Shown piece by piece: positions 24,884 to 34,138 of a stretch of 64,000 nt of DNA (position 1 is its first letter; the number at the start of each line of letters is the position of its first letter). Location of the stretch: assembly GCF_004358325.1 (NCBI RefSeq), contig NZ_CP037940.1, positions 1-64,000 of the forward strand, in the 5' to 3' direction. The DNA is from Periweissella cryptocerci (GTDB lineage Bacteria > Bacillota > Bacilli > Lactobacillales > Lactobacillaceae). The translations under genes and the position numbers were made by a program. The notes under the pieces are model-generated. The model saw only the letters and a program-made list of their open reading frames with translations, ran no database searches and was not told where the DNA came from.

Positions 24884-25476
24884 TTATTTTATTGCTTTCT
24901 TTGCATCACGGACAGCATACCAAGCTGGTATAAAAAAAAGACTCTCAAATGCCAGAATTCCTAACGTAGTCCATAATCCTGATTCAAAACTACTACTTGT
25001 TAAACCAAAAAATAGCGCTACTGAAGCAAAAACAAATACTACAGGTGCCAGGAAAAAAATTTTCCACATCATAATTCGATGCTTGGTAGAAATCTTTTCA
25101 TACCTAATTCTCGCTGAATTATCTGGTGAGTTAAAAATTGCCCAAGTATTTTGAGAGTCATAATCAATGTTTACTATATCTGATGTTGCTTCACATGAGC
25201 AACATCGTTGAAGAGAAAATACAATCTGCCTCTGCCAGCAGCAGACATATGCCCCGTATTCACCAATATAAACGAGAATATAAAACCTATTAATGAGCTA
25301 AAGTTTGTATATCCTTCCCTAATATTGATTGTAAATTCTTTTTCCTCAATTTCGACTTTTTCAGTTGTCGTCAAAACTTTATTTAAAATAACTTTGTGAT
25401 TAGCAACTACCGTAACCACATCTTGAACGTCACTGTTGCCGCTTTTGAGACTAATGTTTAATTCCACATTTTCCAC
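24884..25476 (-). pseudogene. Frameshifted paralogue of the 24269 membrane protein
   Basis: The first 100 codons (from a GTG at 25476) match the start and first membrane segment of the 24269 protein, then stop at 25174. Reading on in another frame from about 25190 gives SDIVNIDYDSQNTWAIFN...ARIRYEKIS..HRIMMWKIFF. This aligns with the paralogue's DVSSRSEIVEITYD...RKRIHIYECLF. A separate 62-aa frame at 24884-25072 is the tail of this same gene. One frameshift therefore breaks it, at a perfect hairpin (25185-25208). It may be a real lesion or a sequencing error. Confidence 0.65.
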
Positions 25477-25499
25477 CCCATTTTGAAGTCAAACCAATC

Positions 25500-25541
25500 A
25501 AAAAGCGCGATGGCAATCATTCTCGATTCCAATCACGCTTT
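25500..25541 (-). terminator. Terminator of the 25546 gene
   Basis: Minus-strand stem AAAGCG.GAT / ATCGCGCTTT with inner GGAATC/GATTGCC pairing and a T-run, immediately after the stop codon. Confidence 0.75.
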
Positions 25542-25545
25542 CATA

Positions 25546-26259
25546 TTAATCACTCACTGTATTTTTAAGTACAACAAATGCGGCTTTACCACCAACTGTG
25601 TAATTAGCCACTTTAATATAACCGACTACACCATTCGCACCATCGGTTTGGTTAATTTTTTGAATCTTTCCCGCTTTAATAGTTAAACGGTAAGCGTTCT
25701 TCAACTTAACATTCTTCAAACCCTTAACATTTTTCTTGTAGTACACGTACGTCTTCTTACCAGCTTGCTTGAACTTGGTAATTTTAACGGCTTTTTGACC
25801 ATTATATTCGAGATAATTGTCCGAAGTTAATACAAGATTTTTGTAAGGACCGGCAACTTTACCAATTTTGATTTGCTTGCCAGAAACCTTCGATGGCGCC
25901 TTAACTAATTTAAAGTTACTTTTGGCCAACGCAACCTTGCTTGCGTTCACATAAGTAGTCCCTTTATTTTTAGTTACTTTAGTGCTGAGGACATCAGTGT
26001 TGAGATATGCGTAAACCTTACCCTTAGATTTGCTTACCTTACTAATCGCAAGTACAGTTCCCTTTTTGACAAAGAAGGTTTTATTTGGCTTCTTTGCATA
26101 AGTGGTAAAGCCAACTGCTGTTTTTTTCGTAGCTTTAACAAAGCTCGTCTTTTTAGCGCTAGTCAAGTAATTGCTACTTGCGGCGTGTACACCAATTGTT
26201 GGTACCGTAGCAATTAAAGTACCAGCCGCAACTAATCCCAATAATACGTTGTTTTTCAT
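25546..26259 (-). CDS. Secreted Lys/Val-rich protein, paralogue of 34139
   Basis: This 237-aa protein has a signal peptide (cleavage near HAASS, about residue 27). A basic, beta-rich mature part follows. Its start (YLTSAKKTSFVKATKKTAVGFT...KTFFVKKGTVLAI) parallels the 34139 product (YITSEPTYVKAKQKIAVGYT...KKVYVKKGTVLRV). It lacks an anchor motif, so it may stick to the wall by charge. No catalytic motif was seen. A perfect TTATTGGAAT/ATTCCAATAA inverted repeat lies in its leader (26282-26323), before the AAAGAGAG site. Confidence 0.65.
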   Translation of the reverse strand: MKNNVLLGLVAAGTLIATVPTIGVHAASSNYLTSAKKTSFVKATKKTAVGFTTYAKKPNKTFFVKKGTVLAISKVSKSKGKVYAYLNTDVLSTKVTKNKGTTYVNASKVALAKSNFKLVKAPSKVSGKQIKIGKVAGPYKNLVLTSDNYLEYNGQKAVKITKFKQAGKKTYVYYKKNVKGLKNVKLKNAYRLTIKAGKIQKINQTDGANGVVGYIKVANYTVGGKAAFVVLKNTVSD

Positions 26260-26281
26260 GATAATTAGTATCTCTCTTTCT

Positions 26282-26323
26282 TTATTGGAATAGAATACAC
26301 CTAACTGACTTGCATTCCAATAA
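26282..26323 (-). promoter_or_regulatory. Leader inverted repeat of the 25546 gene
   Basis: Perfect 10-bp arms TTATTGGAAT and ATTCCAATAA, 22 bp apart, lie about 25 bp before the start codon. They could be an operator or an mRNA hairpin near the ribosome site. The rest of the gap to 26560 is AT-rich with no gene. Confidence 0.45.
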
Positions 26324-26560
26324 TAAAGCCTTAGTTATTTTTTGATTAGATATCATCCTAATAGAGACTATCATTATCCACTAATCACATGAGCAAATGT
26401 TAATATGTAATCCTAATAAAATTAGCATATTTTTGTAAAATATTAAAAAAAGCAAATGACCATCGCATTGACCTTTTACTAAAATAAATTAATTAAGCAA
26501 GAGCACTCTTTGGAATACGCTCTGCTGCACTACCTTTTTCACAAATAAAAATGCTAAACA

Positions 26561-26602
26561 AAAAAGCCCAATAAGTCGAAAATTCCGACTTATTGGACTT
26601 AA
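26561..26602 (-). terminator. Terminator of the acyltransferase gene
   Basis: Long perfect stem CCAATAAGTCG/CGACTTATTGG with TTTTTTG on the minus strand, 10 bp after the stop. Confidence 0.85.
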
Positions 26603-26611
26603 CATTAATTT

Positions 26612-27754
26612 TTACTGACCTCTAGATTTAAAGTGCGCCGTAATCTTATCAATTGTACCAATAACGAACCGATCAACGATAACGTTCACTGGTCGTAACA
26701 CTAAATAGACCAACGTTCCTACAAGATAGATTGCAACGACAACAAATATTCCATACAAAATAATATGCATTGATGAGTAACTTGCTGCCCCATGGAACAC
26801 TCGTTGGTACATGAACCGTGAGCCTAAAGCTGGTGTACTTTGCAGTAAATAAACGCCAATGCTTGCTTTACCTAAAACACTAATCACTACATTATTTTTC
26901 ATCGTGAATTTCGAGAATAGAATAAACAGTGCCACCGCTAATAACAACATCATACTGGAAGAATTCCGCCCAACGAAGGTGTCGGCCTTCCACTCTAAGA
27001 CATTTGTAATGACAAAATGTAGCGATGAACCAGGCATCGTTTTAGCCTTTAAAATCAGAACCGTTAATCCAGTTGTAACCGCGACAATTCCGAAAATTGC
27101 GGCGAGAATTTGCTTGATTTTGAAACGCTTGTAATCTTCTGGGAACATTCGCAGATACCCACCAACCAAGTAAACGAACATGAACCACACAATATGCGAG
27201 TAGCTCATACCTGCTCGACTGTAAAAAATTGGCCAAATAACGATTGGTAAGGCACTAATAGCCAGCATAACCCGATAACGCTGCTTTGACAGTCCTTGTA
27301 CGGCATGATTAAGCAGCGGAATCAACATATAAAGCATTGAATATACTGAGATAAACCACCAATTTCGATAAATCACTGGGAATAAGGCATGGATAAATTT
27401 CAAAATATCGAATTCACTACCGCGAATATGGAATGGGACCACCACGCCTAAATACATCACTAACGACATAATCGTGACTTCCATCCACAACTTCACCAGA
27501 CTCTGCCATTTCGCATGCGACTTAATCATGAAATACCCAGTAATCATAACAAACAGATTGACCCCGGTTTTTCCACCCATTCCAATGACAAGTGTTGTAA
27601 TCCGATTCAGTCCTAACAAATTATGAAAGTGCCAACCTGAGTAGATTGTATAGTGATATAACACAATCATCGAAATCGCTAGTACACGTAGCCATTCAAA
27701 ATTTGCCAGCCTGACCTTCCTAGTACTAGCCGCCTGTATCGTTTGATTTTCCAT
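26612..27754 (-). CDS. Acyltransferase family 3 membrane protein
   Basis: This 380-aa integral membrane protein has about ten helices. It shows the acyltransferase-3 (OafA/YrhL) opening: FEWLRVLAISMIVLYHYTIYSG near residue 19, with the conserved His and the R-x10-H spacing, then GKTGVNLFVMITGYFM. These enzymes O-acetylate surface sugars or wall polymers from cytosolic acetyl-CoA. It stands near the YfhO-type gene, so both may modify cell-surface glycopolymers. The GGGGAAAG site fits the start. The exact acceptor is unknown. Confidence 0.88.
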   Translation of the reverse strand: MENQTIQAASTRKVRLANFEWLRVLAISMIVLYHYTIYSGWHFHNLLGLNRITTLVIGMGGKTGVNLFVMITGYFMIKSHAKWQSLVKLWMEVTIMSLVMYLGVVVPFHIRGSEFDILKFIHALFPVIYRNWWFISVYSMLYMLIPLLNHAVQGLSKQRYRVMLAISALPIVIWPIFYSRAGMSYSHIVWFMFVYLVGGYLRMFPEDYKRFKIKQILAAIFGIVAVTTGLTVLILKAKTMPGSSLHFVITNVLEWKADTFVGRNSSSMMLLLAVALFILFSKFTMKNNVVISVLGKASIGVYLLQSTPALGSRFMYQRVFHGAASYSSMHIILYGIFVVVAIYLVGTLVYLVLRPVNVIVDRFVIGTIDKITAHFKSRGQ

Positions 27755-27910
27755 TTAAACTTTCCCCATTCCGTACTTCCTCATTAACTTTAAAATTTAG
27801 TATATCATCTCAAATTACACTTTATTATGAAGTAACAGATTAATCTAACTTTCTTCACACGAACATCAAGTTCAATAGTGACTATTACGCTACTTAATTA
27901 ATATCGTGTT

Positions 27911-30760
27911 TTACTTTTTCCGACGTTTAATTCCAACTAATACAATTACAAGTGCTACTAATAGTGAAAGCAAGCTCGTTATTATCCCCAGCTTCAATCC
28001 TGGTGTTTGATATTTGAGCTTAATCTTATTTGCTCCAGAAGCAACTTTTAAGCCAATAAAATCATTATTAACTCGTTCAATTTTTGTTGCATGATCATTC
28101 ACAGTTGCCCGCCAACCATTTGAATATGGAATGTTTGTAACTAGGTACCCCGCCTTGGGTTTATTCACCATTCCTGTCATGCCCGAATAATCTGCGCGTG
28201 TAACTGTCATTGCATTTTGTTGATTTGTCTTAATATCTTGTAGAACATGTTGGTTTAAATTGCAGCGTACGATTCGTAATTTAAACGTATACGTCCCATC
28301 ACGGTTGAAGCGGAACCGAATATAATCTAAAGTTTTATTAGTGATACCTAGGTTAAACGTAGCTTTATCACGTTTTTCATACATGGCCCCTTTGGAGGGT
28401 TCTGCTTGCTCTAGGTGTGCAACTCGCTTAGAGTTATTTGCCTCAACTTGCATTCCAAAAGTTTTATGAAAGTCTAATAGCACGTGACGGGTAGCAATGT
28501 ATTTACCTTGCCAGTGTTTGACAGATAAACGTCTAGCATCTAACTTAGCTTGCGCAATATTTGATAGCGCTTTAAACTGTAAGTCATCAATGTAGACATG
28601 TGTTTCACCTAAGCCAGCAGTAATTGTTGCCGGTAACTGCACTTTTGTGCCCTTACGATACTTAATCATGACTTGTGCGGTATCGTTATTAATTGGTTTT
28701 ACCATGACTTTTGTGCCATTTGGACGTTGCGTTTTGTAACCTACTGGCTTGGCAGTACTTACATTTGCCATTTTAATCATTTGCGCAGCGTTCTTAGCTA
28801 CCTTTTTATCATTTACACCAACGTTAGTCAGTAATAATGTATCCGAGTACTTACTAAGGGCATCCGGTGCTTCATATGCTTTATCAGCAGCCATCCAGTA
28901 CGCAACTGGCTGCGCCATAGTATTCTTCAATAAGATAGACTTACCTGCAATATTCTTATCAACCTGAACATACTGCTTTATCTTACTCAATGAAGTTTTA
29001 CGATTGGCAAGAATATAATCGGCCCCTAAATAGCTTGCGACTACAAACCGATTATCGGCGCTCCCAATTGGTGCAACTTCCCGATAATTCGGTAATCGTA
29101 GTTGATTTTTCCCAAAATCAACCATAGAGGCGGGTACCGTTGAATAATAATCATTCACCAGATACATATCACCAGGAAAAATGTTCAACATGCTGTTACG
29201 CGAGCGCGGCAAGAGATAACCGACCGCTTGTGTAACTTTGATTAACTGATTAGTCCCAGTTTTACGCTGAGCTGGTGTGGCTAAATTCGCAAAGAACTTA
29301 TTATATCCCGTCGGATCACTAGTTCGTTGTTTAACGGTCTGTGTGCGTAATAGACTCACGGAACTATATGTCAGTGGATCGTATAGTTGCGACCCAACCG
29401 TTAGCACAAGCATTCCAACAAAAAAACCGGCAAACAACGTTTCATGCTTAATCCATTTGCCTTTACCTGGGTTAAAAATCAGCAATGTGAAAATTACTAA
29501 TCCAATTAGTTGGGTATATACCGAATAATTGTTAATCGGGAAGAATATATTACTTACTGCCAATACAATCAAATAACCAGCCAGTATTTTGACAAAGGTA
29601 CCCTTCTCACTCGCCGTAACAGACTTTCGATTAGTTAATAAATGCATGGCGCCAAATGACGTTAGAATATTCACAAAGAACATCCAGCGGTTTGTTGCCA
29701 AGTTACCCAATGACATCAGCACACTGGTTATTGGAAAGAGCAGTAACCCATACACGATGAACATCATCCGGGCTTGAACTTTCAGTTGTTTGCGTTGGAC
29801 AATTAACCAGATTGTTCCGATTAATGATAACGCACTTACACTACCTTGAATCCAGTAGATACTTGGTGAAATTGTATTTTTTAAACCCAGTGGCATTGAT
29901 AATAGTTGCACATAATAACGTAATGGATAAAATGCTGTCAGATTCTCAAAACCAGTTCCCACACGTGATGATTGACTCATCATTGTCATCGTTGGCCATA
30001 ATAGTACCGCGGATAATCCAACCCCTAGTACGATGTAACCAATCAATTGTGCCCAGTCGAAAAGCCATTTAGTATTGCGATAATTTATTAGATACGTTGT
30101 TAAGGCATAAATACCAACAATAATTGCTAGAATAATCGCCCAATAAAAATTACTTGTGAACGCTAGCGCAATGACAACGCTCAACCATAGTCCTTTCTTA
30201 GTCGCAAAATAACGTTCAACTAAGACCAGCAACAACGGTAAAATAATCATTGCATTCATAAATAACGGTTGGACTAAAGTAGCGTAAACGCCAAACGCTG
30301 AAAAAACATATAATGTACTCCCAAGCGCCGCAATTTTTGGTGAAAATTTAAACTTTGCTGCCATGTAATTGAAAGCAAACGCTGCCGCTACAAAACGCAA
30401 CAACACAATAATTTCATAGCCTAATAACGTATGTGCCCGATTAAAAAACAACATGAGATAGCCAAACGGATCACCCACAATATAATATGAAAACGTATTG
30501 AACCAATCACTCCCATTAGCAATCCGCCAATCCCATGTCCCGAACGCTTTTGGATGCTGTAAGAACTCTACTAGATACTGATGGAATTGAGCATAGACGT
30601 TAATATGCTGATTGAATGAATCACCTTGCGCAACCAGTGACGTGCCACTTAGAAGCAGCAATCCAAACGTCAATCCCATTGTTACAACTAGCATAATGGT
30701 TAACCATACCCCATGCTGTTTCGTATATTTATTTAATTCCCCATACTTCAACAAATCCAT
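27911..30760 (-). CDS. YfhO-family membrane protein
   Basis: This is a very large multi-spanning protein (about 949 aa from the start chosen here, 964 from an upstream ATG at 30805). An N-terminal block of about 12 membrane helices is followed by an extracytoplasmic domain (about residues 480-910) and a last helix near the Lys/Arg-rich end (KRRKK). Motifs fitting YfhO include DPFGYLMLFF, PNYREVAPIGS and the late YLVTNIPYSNGWRATVNDH block. YfhO relatives act in glycosylation of lipoteichoic acid. I prefer MDLLKYG as the start because of a GAAGGAG just upstream, though spacing is short. Confidence 0.85.
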   Translation of the reverse strand: MDLLKYGELNKYTKQHGVWLTIMLVVTMGLTFGLLLLSGTSLVAQGDSFNQHINVYAQFHQYLVEFLQHPKAFGTWDWRIANGSDWFNTFSYYIVGDPFGYLMLFFNRAHTLLGYEIIVLLRFVAAAFAFNYMAAKFKFSPKIAALGSTLYVFSAFGVYATLVQPLFMNAMIILPLLLVLVERYFATKKGLWLSVVIALAFTSNFYWAIILAIIVGIYALTTYLINYRNTKWLFDWAQLIGYIVLGVGLSAVLLWPTMTMMSQSSRVGTGFENLTAFYPLRYYVQLLSMPLGLKNTISPSIYWIQGSVSALSLIGTIWLIVQRKQLKVQARMMFIVYGLLLFPITSVLMSLGNLATNRWMFFVNILTSFGAMHLLTNRKSVTASEKGTFVKILAGYLIVLAVSNIFFPINNYSVYTQLIGLVIFTLLIFNPGKGKWIKHETLFAGFFVGMLVLTVGSQLYDPLTYSSVSLLRTQTVKQRTSDPTGYNKFFANLATPAQRKTGTNQLIKVTQAVGYLLPRSRNSMLNIFPGDMYLVNDYYSTVPASMVDFGKNQLRLPNYREVAPIGSADNRFVVASYLGADYILANRKTSLSKIKQYVQVDKNIAGKSILLKNTMAQPVAYWMAADKAYEAPDALSKYSDTLLLTNVGVNDKKVAKNAAQMIKMANVSTAKPVGYKTQRPNGTKVMVKPINNDTAQVMIKYRKGTKVQLPATITAGLGETHVYIDDLQFKALSNIAQAKLDARRLSVKHWQGKYIATRHVLLDFHKTFGMQVEANNSKRVAHLEQAEPSKGAMYEKRDKATFNLGITNKTLDYIRFRFNRDGTYTFKLRIVRCNLNQHVLQDIKTNQQNAMTVTRADYSGMTGMVNKPKAGYLVTNIPYSNGWRATVNDHATKIERVNNDFIGLKVASGANKIKLKYQTPGLKLGIITSLLSLLVALVIVLVGIKRRKK

Positions 30761-31016
30761 ATCTCCTTCACTACTAACTAAATACCCATTTCGAGTCACT
30801 TGCATTCAATATATTCGCCCATCGCACACATTGTCAATAATTTCGGTTATATTTTCGATTCTTAATGTAATAATAACTATCGTTACGTCATAAAACCAAG
30901 AATAGCATACGAGGGCGTTTTTAGCGCCCTATTTGTTTCAAAATCGCTCACAAATTACCAGATTTTTTTGGAATAGTGTTTTCGGCATTTTTGTAATATT
31001 CATTGCACAAATATTG

Positions 31017-31060
31017 AAAAATAGCTTCACAAATCTGCATTAGATTCATGAAGCTATTTA
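31017..31060 (-). terminator. Terminator of the first helveticin-like gene
   Basis: Minus-strand stem AATAGCTTCA/TGAAGCTATT-type arms with T-run, 10 bp after the stop. Farther up, to 30905, only a GAGGGCG/GCGCCCT hairpin and AT-rich promoter sequence are seen. Confidence 0.8.
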
Positions 31061-31070
31061 TTAATTATGA

Positions 31071-32066
31071 TTAAAAATCAGAGCTTGGGAATGACCATAT
31101 ATGGAATCGTTCGTCAATGGGATTATCTGAATCTGTGATACCAAAGTAAACTCGATTATCTTTAATCTGTATACCCTCTGTCTCAGATTTATGATCCTTA
31201 AATTCCGGATTTTGAGCTTCAACACTTGTCTGTGAACCACCAGTGTGACTCATTCGTCCAAATTCTGGAAAATCAGCAGAACCGCCTCCACAGACATAAA
31301 TACTATCCGCATTTGTTAATTCAACACCTTGACATGATCCATGAGGTAAAAAGAAATCTTTAGTTTCTGAATATTCATGATAGACCACTGCGGCTCGGAC
31401 TTCGGCATCATCACATGCAATTGTTTTTCGACCAGCAATTTCCGCAGCATCTAATGCTACATTGATGGCATTGAAATCATAAATTGTATACCGAATCGTT
31501 CGCGTTTCAGATGGATACATTTTATAGTTATTCTCTGCCCATACTAACATATGTCCATTATCTGATGATAATGCTGAATCAGCTCTATACAAGTGACCAA
31601 ACGAAGACCCATCTTGTGAGGCGCGCGCCAACGTTATCAAACGACTAACATCAGTATAGTTGATAGTTTTTCCAGCCACGTATTCTACACGGCCTAGTTG
31701 ATCTGCCCAATCTTCATGCTTTTCTTCATCCGGTACATTGGTATTGAAATTTGTTCCCACCCAGAAATAATCATGTCCGTTATGTTGATACCATGAGAGC
31801 GTTTGTGTATGACCAACATTATTCATGCGCATACTATCTTGATATGTTGCAGTCGCCGGTGATGTTGAATCGTCAATTAATAACCGGTGAATATAGTTCA
31901 CATCAACATGTGTATCCGGATCATCTGGGTTTTCATCATGTTTTTGTAATGCATATACATAAGTCGAACCCACATAATAACGTTGAATTGTGTTAGTCCA
32001 GTGCATACCATGGATTTGAAATTCTAACCGCGCTGAAATTACTTTTGGATCTGGAAAGTCTGCCAT
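31071..32066 (-). CDS. Helveticin J-family (class III bacteriocin-like) protein, copy 1
   Basis: This 331-aa protein fits the helveticin J family of large heat-labile bacteriocins. Shared landmarks are VGSTYVYALQKH near residue 28, GHTQTLSWY near 79, DQLGRVEYV, a Ser-Asp rich HMLVWAENNYK region, TIYDFNAIN, CQGVELTNADSIYVCGG and the late TEGIQIKDNRVYF. There is no signal peptide, as in some helveticins. The frame is open further upstream, but Met at 32066 has AAAGGAG and gives the same start as copy 2, so it is used. It is about 80% similar by eye to copy 2. No immunity gene was recognised. Confidence 0.72.
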   Translation of the reverse strand: MADFPDPKVISARLEFQIHGMHWTNTIQRYYVGSTYVYALQKHDENPDDPDTHVDVNYIHRLLIDDSTSPATATYQDSMRMNNVGHTQTLSWYQHNGHDYFWVGTNFNTNVPDEEKHEDWADQLGRVEYVAGKTINYTDVSRLITLARASQDGSSFGHLYRADSALSSDNGHMLVWAENNYKMYPSETRTIRYTIYDFNAINVALDAAEIAGRKTIACDDAEVRAAVVYHEYSETKDFFLPHGSCQGVELTNADSIYVCGGGSADFPEFGRMSHTGGSQTSVEAQNPEFKDHKSETEGIQIKDNRVYFGITDSDNPIDERFHIWSFPSSDF

Positions 32067-32162
32067 AAAATTTTCTCCTTTGCCTAAACAGAATTGTATA
32101 AGAACAACATTGAAATAATCTGGAAACATTAATACTATTAACAAGGTATTAACATACTTAAC

Positions 32163-32203
32163 TTTACACTTTGAGTGTGAAGTATTTGCACTTAATGTGT
32201 AAT
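32163..32203 (-). promoter_or_regulatory. Tandem palindromic repeats upstream of helveticin-like copy 1
   Basis: Two similar units, TTACACTTTGAGTGTGAA (from 32164) and TTGCACTTAATGTGTAA (from 32186), are 22 bp apart, and each is an imperfect palindrome. They lie about 100 bp before the start codon, where a regulator site would be expected. No such pair is seen before copy 2. Confidence 0.5.
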
Positions 32204-32294
32204 AAAAGAGTATGTTCTGTGTGTTACCCGGCCTATAAGCTGAAATAAGGCGTTACTGGTAACACCATAATTTCATTTGACCAACTGAACCTAG

Positions 32295-32322
32295 AAAAAG
32301 ACACCCAATAATTTGAGTGTCT
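32295..32322 (-). terminator. Terminator of the second helveticin-like gene
   Basis: Minus-strand GACACTC/GGGTGTC stem with TTTTT, about 15 bp after the stop. Confidence 0.8.
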
Positions 32323-32337
32323 ACTATTTTTAATTAT

Positions 32338-33309
32338 TTAGAAATCGGATGTTGGGAATGTCCAAATTGTAAATCGGCCATCATCAATGTCCTTATCGGA
32401 ATCTGTAATTCCAAAGTAAACCAAATCTGATTTAATTTGAATTCCTTCAGTTTCAGACTTTGCATCAAAATTAGAGTTATGTGCCTCAACACTAACACGT
32501 GAACCACCAGTATCACTCATACGACCAAATTCTGGATAATCATCTGATGCACCACCACATACATAAATGTTATTTGCATTTGTCAATTCTACACCTTGAC
32601 ATGAATTATGTGGTAAAAAGAAATCAGATGTTTCTGAATATTGAGAGTACCAAGCATCTTTTACTGCGGCATCATCACAAGCAAGTGTTTTACCACCGGA
32701 CGCTTCAACATTATCTAATGCTTTATTGATTGCATTGAAGTCATAAATTGTATAACGAATTGTCCGTGTTTCCGAAGGATATACTTTGTAATTATTTTCA
32801 GTCCATGCAAGCATATGTGCATTATCAGTTGACAGCGCTGAATCTACCCGATAAATGTGCCCAATTGACGAACCATCTTTTGACGCACGGGCTAAAGTAA
32901 TCAATCGTGTAATGTCGGTATAATTGATTGTTTTACCTGCAACGTATTCGATACGCCCAAGTTGATCCGACCAATTATCATGTTCTTCACCGGCTGGCAT
33001 ATCTGTGTTAAAGTTTGCCCCGACCCAAAAGTAATCATGACCATTGTGTTGATACCACGACAGAGTTTGCGTATGCCCGACGTTATTCAATCGCATACTG
33101 TCTTGGAATGTAGCCGTCGATGGCGTTGTGGAATTATCAATCAATAAACGGTGAATATAATTCACATCAGTATCACCATCGTCATGCTTTTGCAACGCAT
33201 ACACATATGTTGTGCCTACGTAATACCGTTGAATAGTGTTCGTCCAGTGCATACCCTTAATGTTAAACTCGTGGTGTGCAGTAATATGTTTCGGTGTTGG
33301 AAATGCCAT
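32338..33309 (-). CDS. Helveticin J-family (class III bacteriocin-like) protein, copy 2
   Basis: This 323-aa protein shares the layout of copy 1: YYVGTTYVYALQKHDD near residue 27, GHTQTLSWYQHNGHDYFWVG, DQLGRIEYVAGKTINYTD, ENNYKVYPSETRTIRYTIYDFNAIN, CQGVELTNANNIYVCGGAS, and TEGIQIKSDLVYFGITDSD near the end. Copies differ mostly in acidic loops. It has a TTTCTCCTTT-complement ribosome site at the same distance as copy 1, and each copy has its own terminator, so they are two units born by duplication. The action could be bacteriolytic or adhesive; activity is not shown. Confidence 0.72.
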   Translation of the reverse strand: MAFPTPKHITAHHEFNIKGMHWTNTIQRYYVGTTYVYALQKHDDGDTDVNYIHRLLIDNSTTPSTATFQDSMRLNNVGHTQTLSWYQHNGHDYFWVGANFNTDMPAGEEHDNWSDQLGRIEYVAGKTINYTDITRLITLARASKDGSSIGHIYRVDSALSTDNAHMLAWTENNYKVYPSETRTIRYTIYDFNAINKALDNVEASGGKTLACDDAAVKDAWYSQYSETSDFFLPHNSCQGVELTNANNIYVCGGASDDYPEFGRMSDTGGSRVSVEAHNSNFDAKSETEGIQIKSDLVYFGITDSDKDIDDGRFTIWTFPTSDF

Positions 33310-33646
33310 AAATTTTCTCCTTTGTCTAAAAAACAGAAACAGAAACAGAAATTGATCATAACAACATTGAAATAAATTGTTGGCACGGCATAATTATTTT
33401 TCGGTCAATCACATCGTATCAACAGCCCCAACTCTATAGGAACAATGTGAATTATCAGTGAATTTAATGTAACTTTTCAGCAAAATTCCCATCACACATA
33501 AATCCCAACTATGTATATTTAACCGTTTCTCCTAGGCATAAGCTGTAGTGAATTGATTGTGCTTAGATTCTATATCCAATGCATTCATTTTTAAGTTTTT
33601 TCAATGTAGTAGTTGCCTTCACCCCTTTCGTTTACTTCATCAAATT

Positions 33647-33673
33647 AAAAAAGTCACAACATTAATTGTGACT
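33647..33673 (-). terminator. Terminator of the 58-aa gene
   Basis: Minus-strand AGTCACAA/TTGTGACT with six Ts. The gap from 33310 to 33646 shows no other gene, only AT-rich sequence. Confidence 0.75.
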
Positions 33674-33681
33674 TCGTACAT

Positions 33682-33858
33682 CTATTCATTCCCCGGTTTA
33701 CGAATAATGTGTAACGGTTCCGGAATATTTAAGTCACCACCATTTTTATATCCAGATTTGCTATCTGTCTCGAGCGAATTAACCCACTGAACTGCGTCCG
33801 ATTTTGTTTTTCCTTCGAAATAGATTTTATCGCTGTTTATTCCAATTACTTGATACAT
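33682..33858 (-). CDS. Small hypothetical protein (58 aa)
   Basis: It is a short acidic soluble protein starting MYQVIGINSDKIYFEGKTKS and ending RKPGNE. It follows a GAGAGGAT ribosome site and is closed by a good terminator. Those flanking signals make it a likely real gene although it is very short. The opening resembles the small single-domain proteins often carried by LAB phages and plasmids (a beta hairpin then DAVQWVNS helix). No function is inferred. Confidence 0.5.
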   Translation of the reverse strand: MYQVIGINSDKIYFEGKTKSDAVQWVNSLETDSKSGYKNGGDLNIPEPLHIIRKPGNE

Positions 33859-33957
33859 TTAATTTGTTATCCTCTCTGTTTCTTTTATGTATTGTACTGC
33901 TAATACCTGATTCAAAAAAGGAGAAAAAACCACAATAATGGTCTTACTTCTTAACAG

Positions 33958-33999
33958 CTAAGCATCCTTCAATGCCTTACCTGGCTTAAATGCAAGAAT
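33958..33999 (-). pseudogene. 3' fragment of a second HU gene
   Basis: The minus strand reads [14 protein letters not shown] and a stop. This matches the last turn of HU ([15 protein letters not shown] in the intact gene at 36510). A stop lies in frame just upstream, so only the tail survives. It suggests a past duplication or exchange of the HU region. Confidence 0.6.
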
Positions 34000-34060
34000 A
34001 CTTTGTTTTCAATCACAATAGATCTGGATTCGAGGAGTTCGACAAAATTCACAATAACAC

Positions 34061-34098
34061 AAAAATCAGATAACCAAATATTACTAAGTTACCTGATT
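34061..34098 (-). terminator. Terminator of the beta-helix/secreted-protein operon
   Basis: Minus-strand AATCAGGTAAC/GTTATCTGATT with TTTTT, about 40 bp after the stop. Confidence 0.8.
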
Positions 34099-34138
34099 TT
34101 TTATTTATTCGTGTGTTATTTCTCCGCTCACAATTTTT

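Noticed and set aside
31071..32144. Longer start for helveticin-like copy 1
   Set aside because: The extra 26 codons lack a ribosome site and have no counterpart in copy 2; the start at 32066 matches copy 2.
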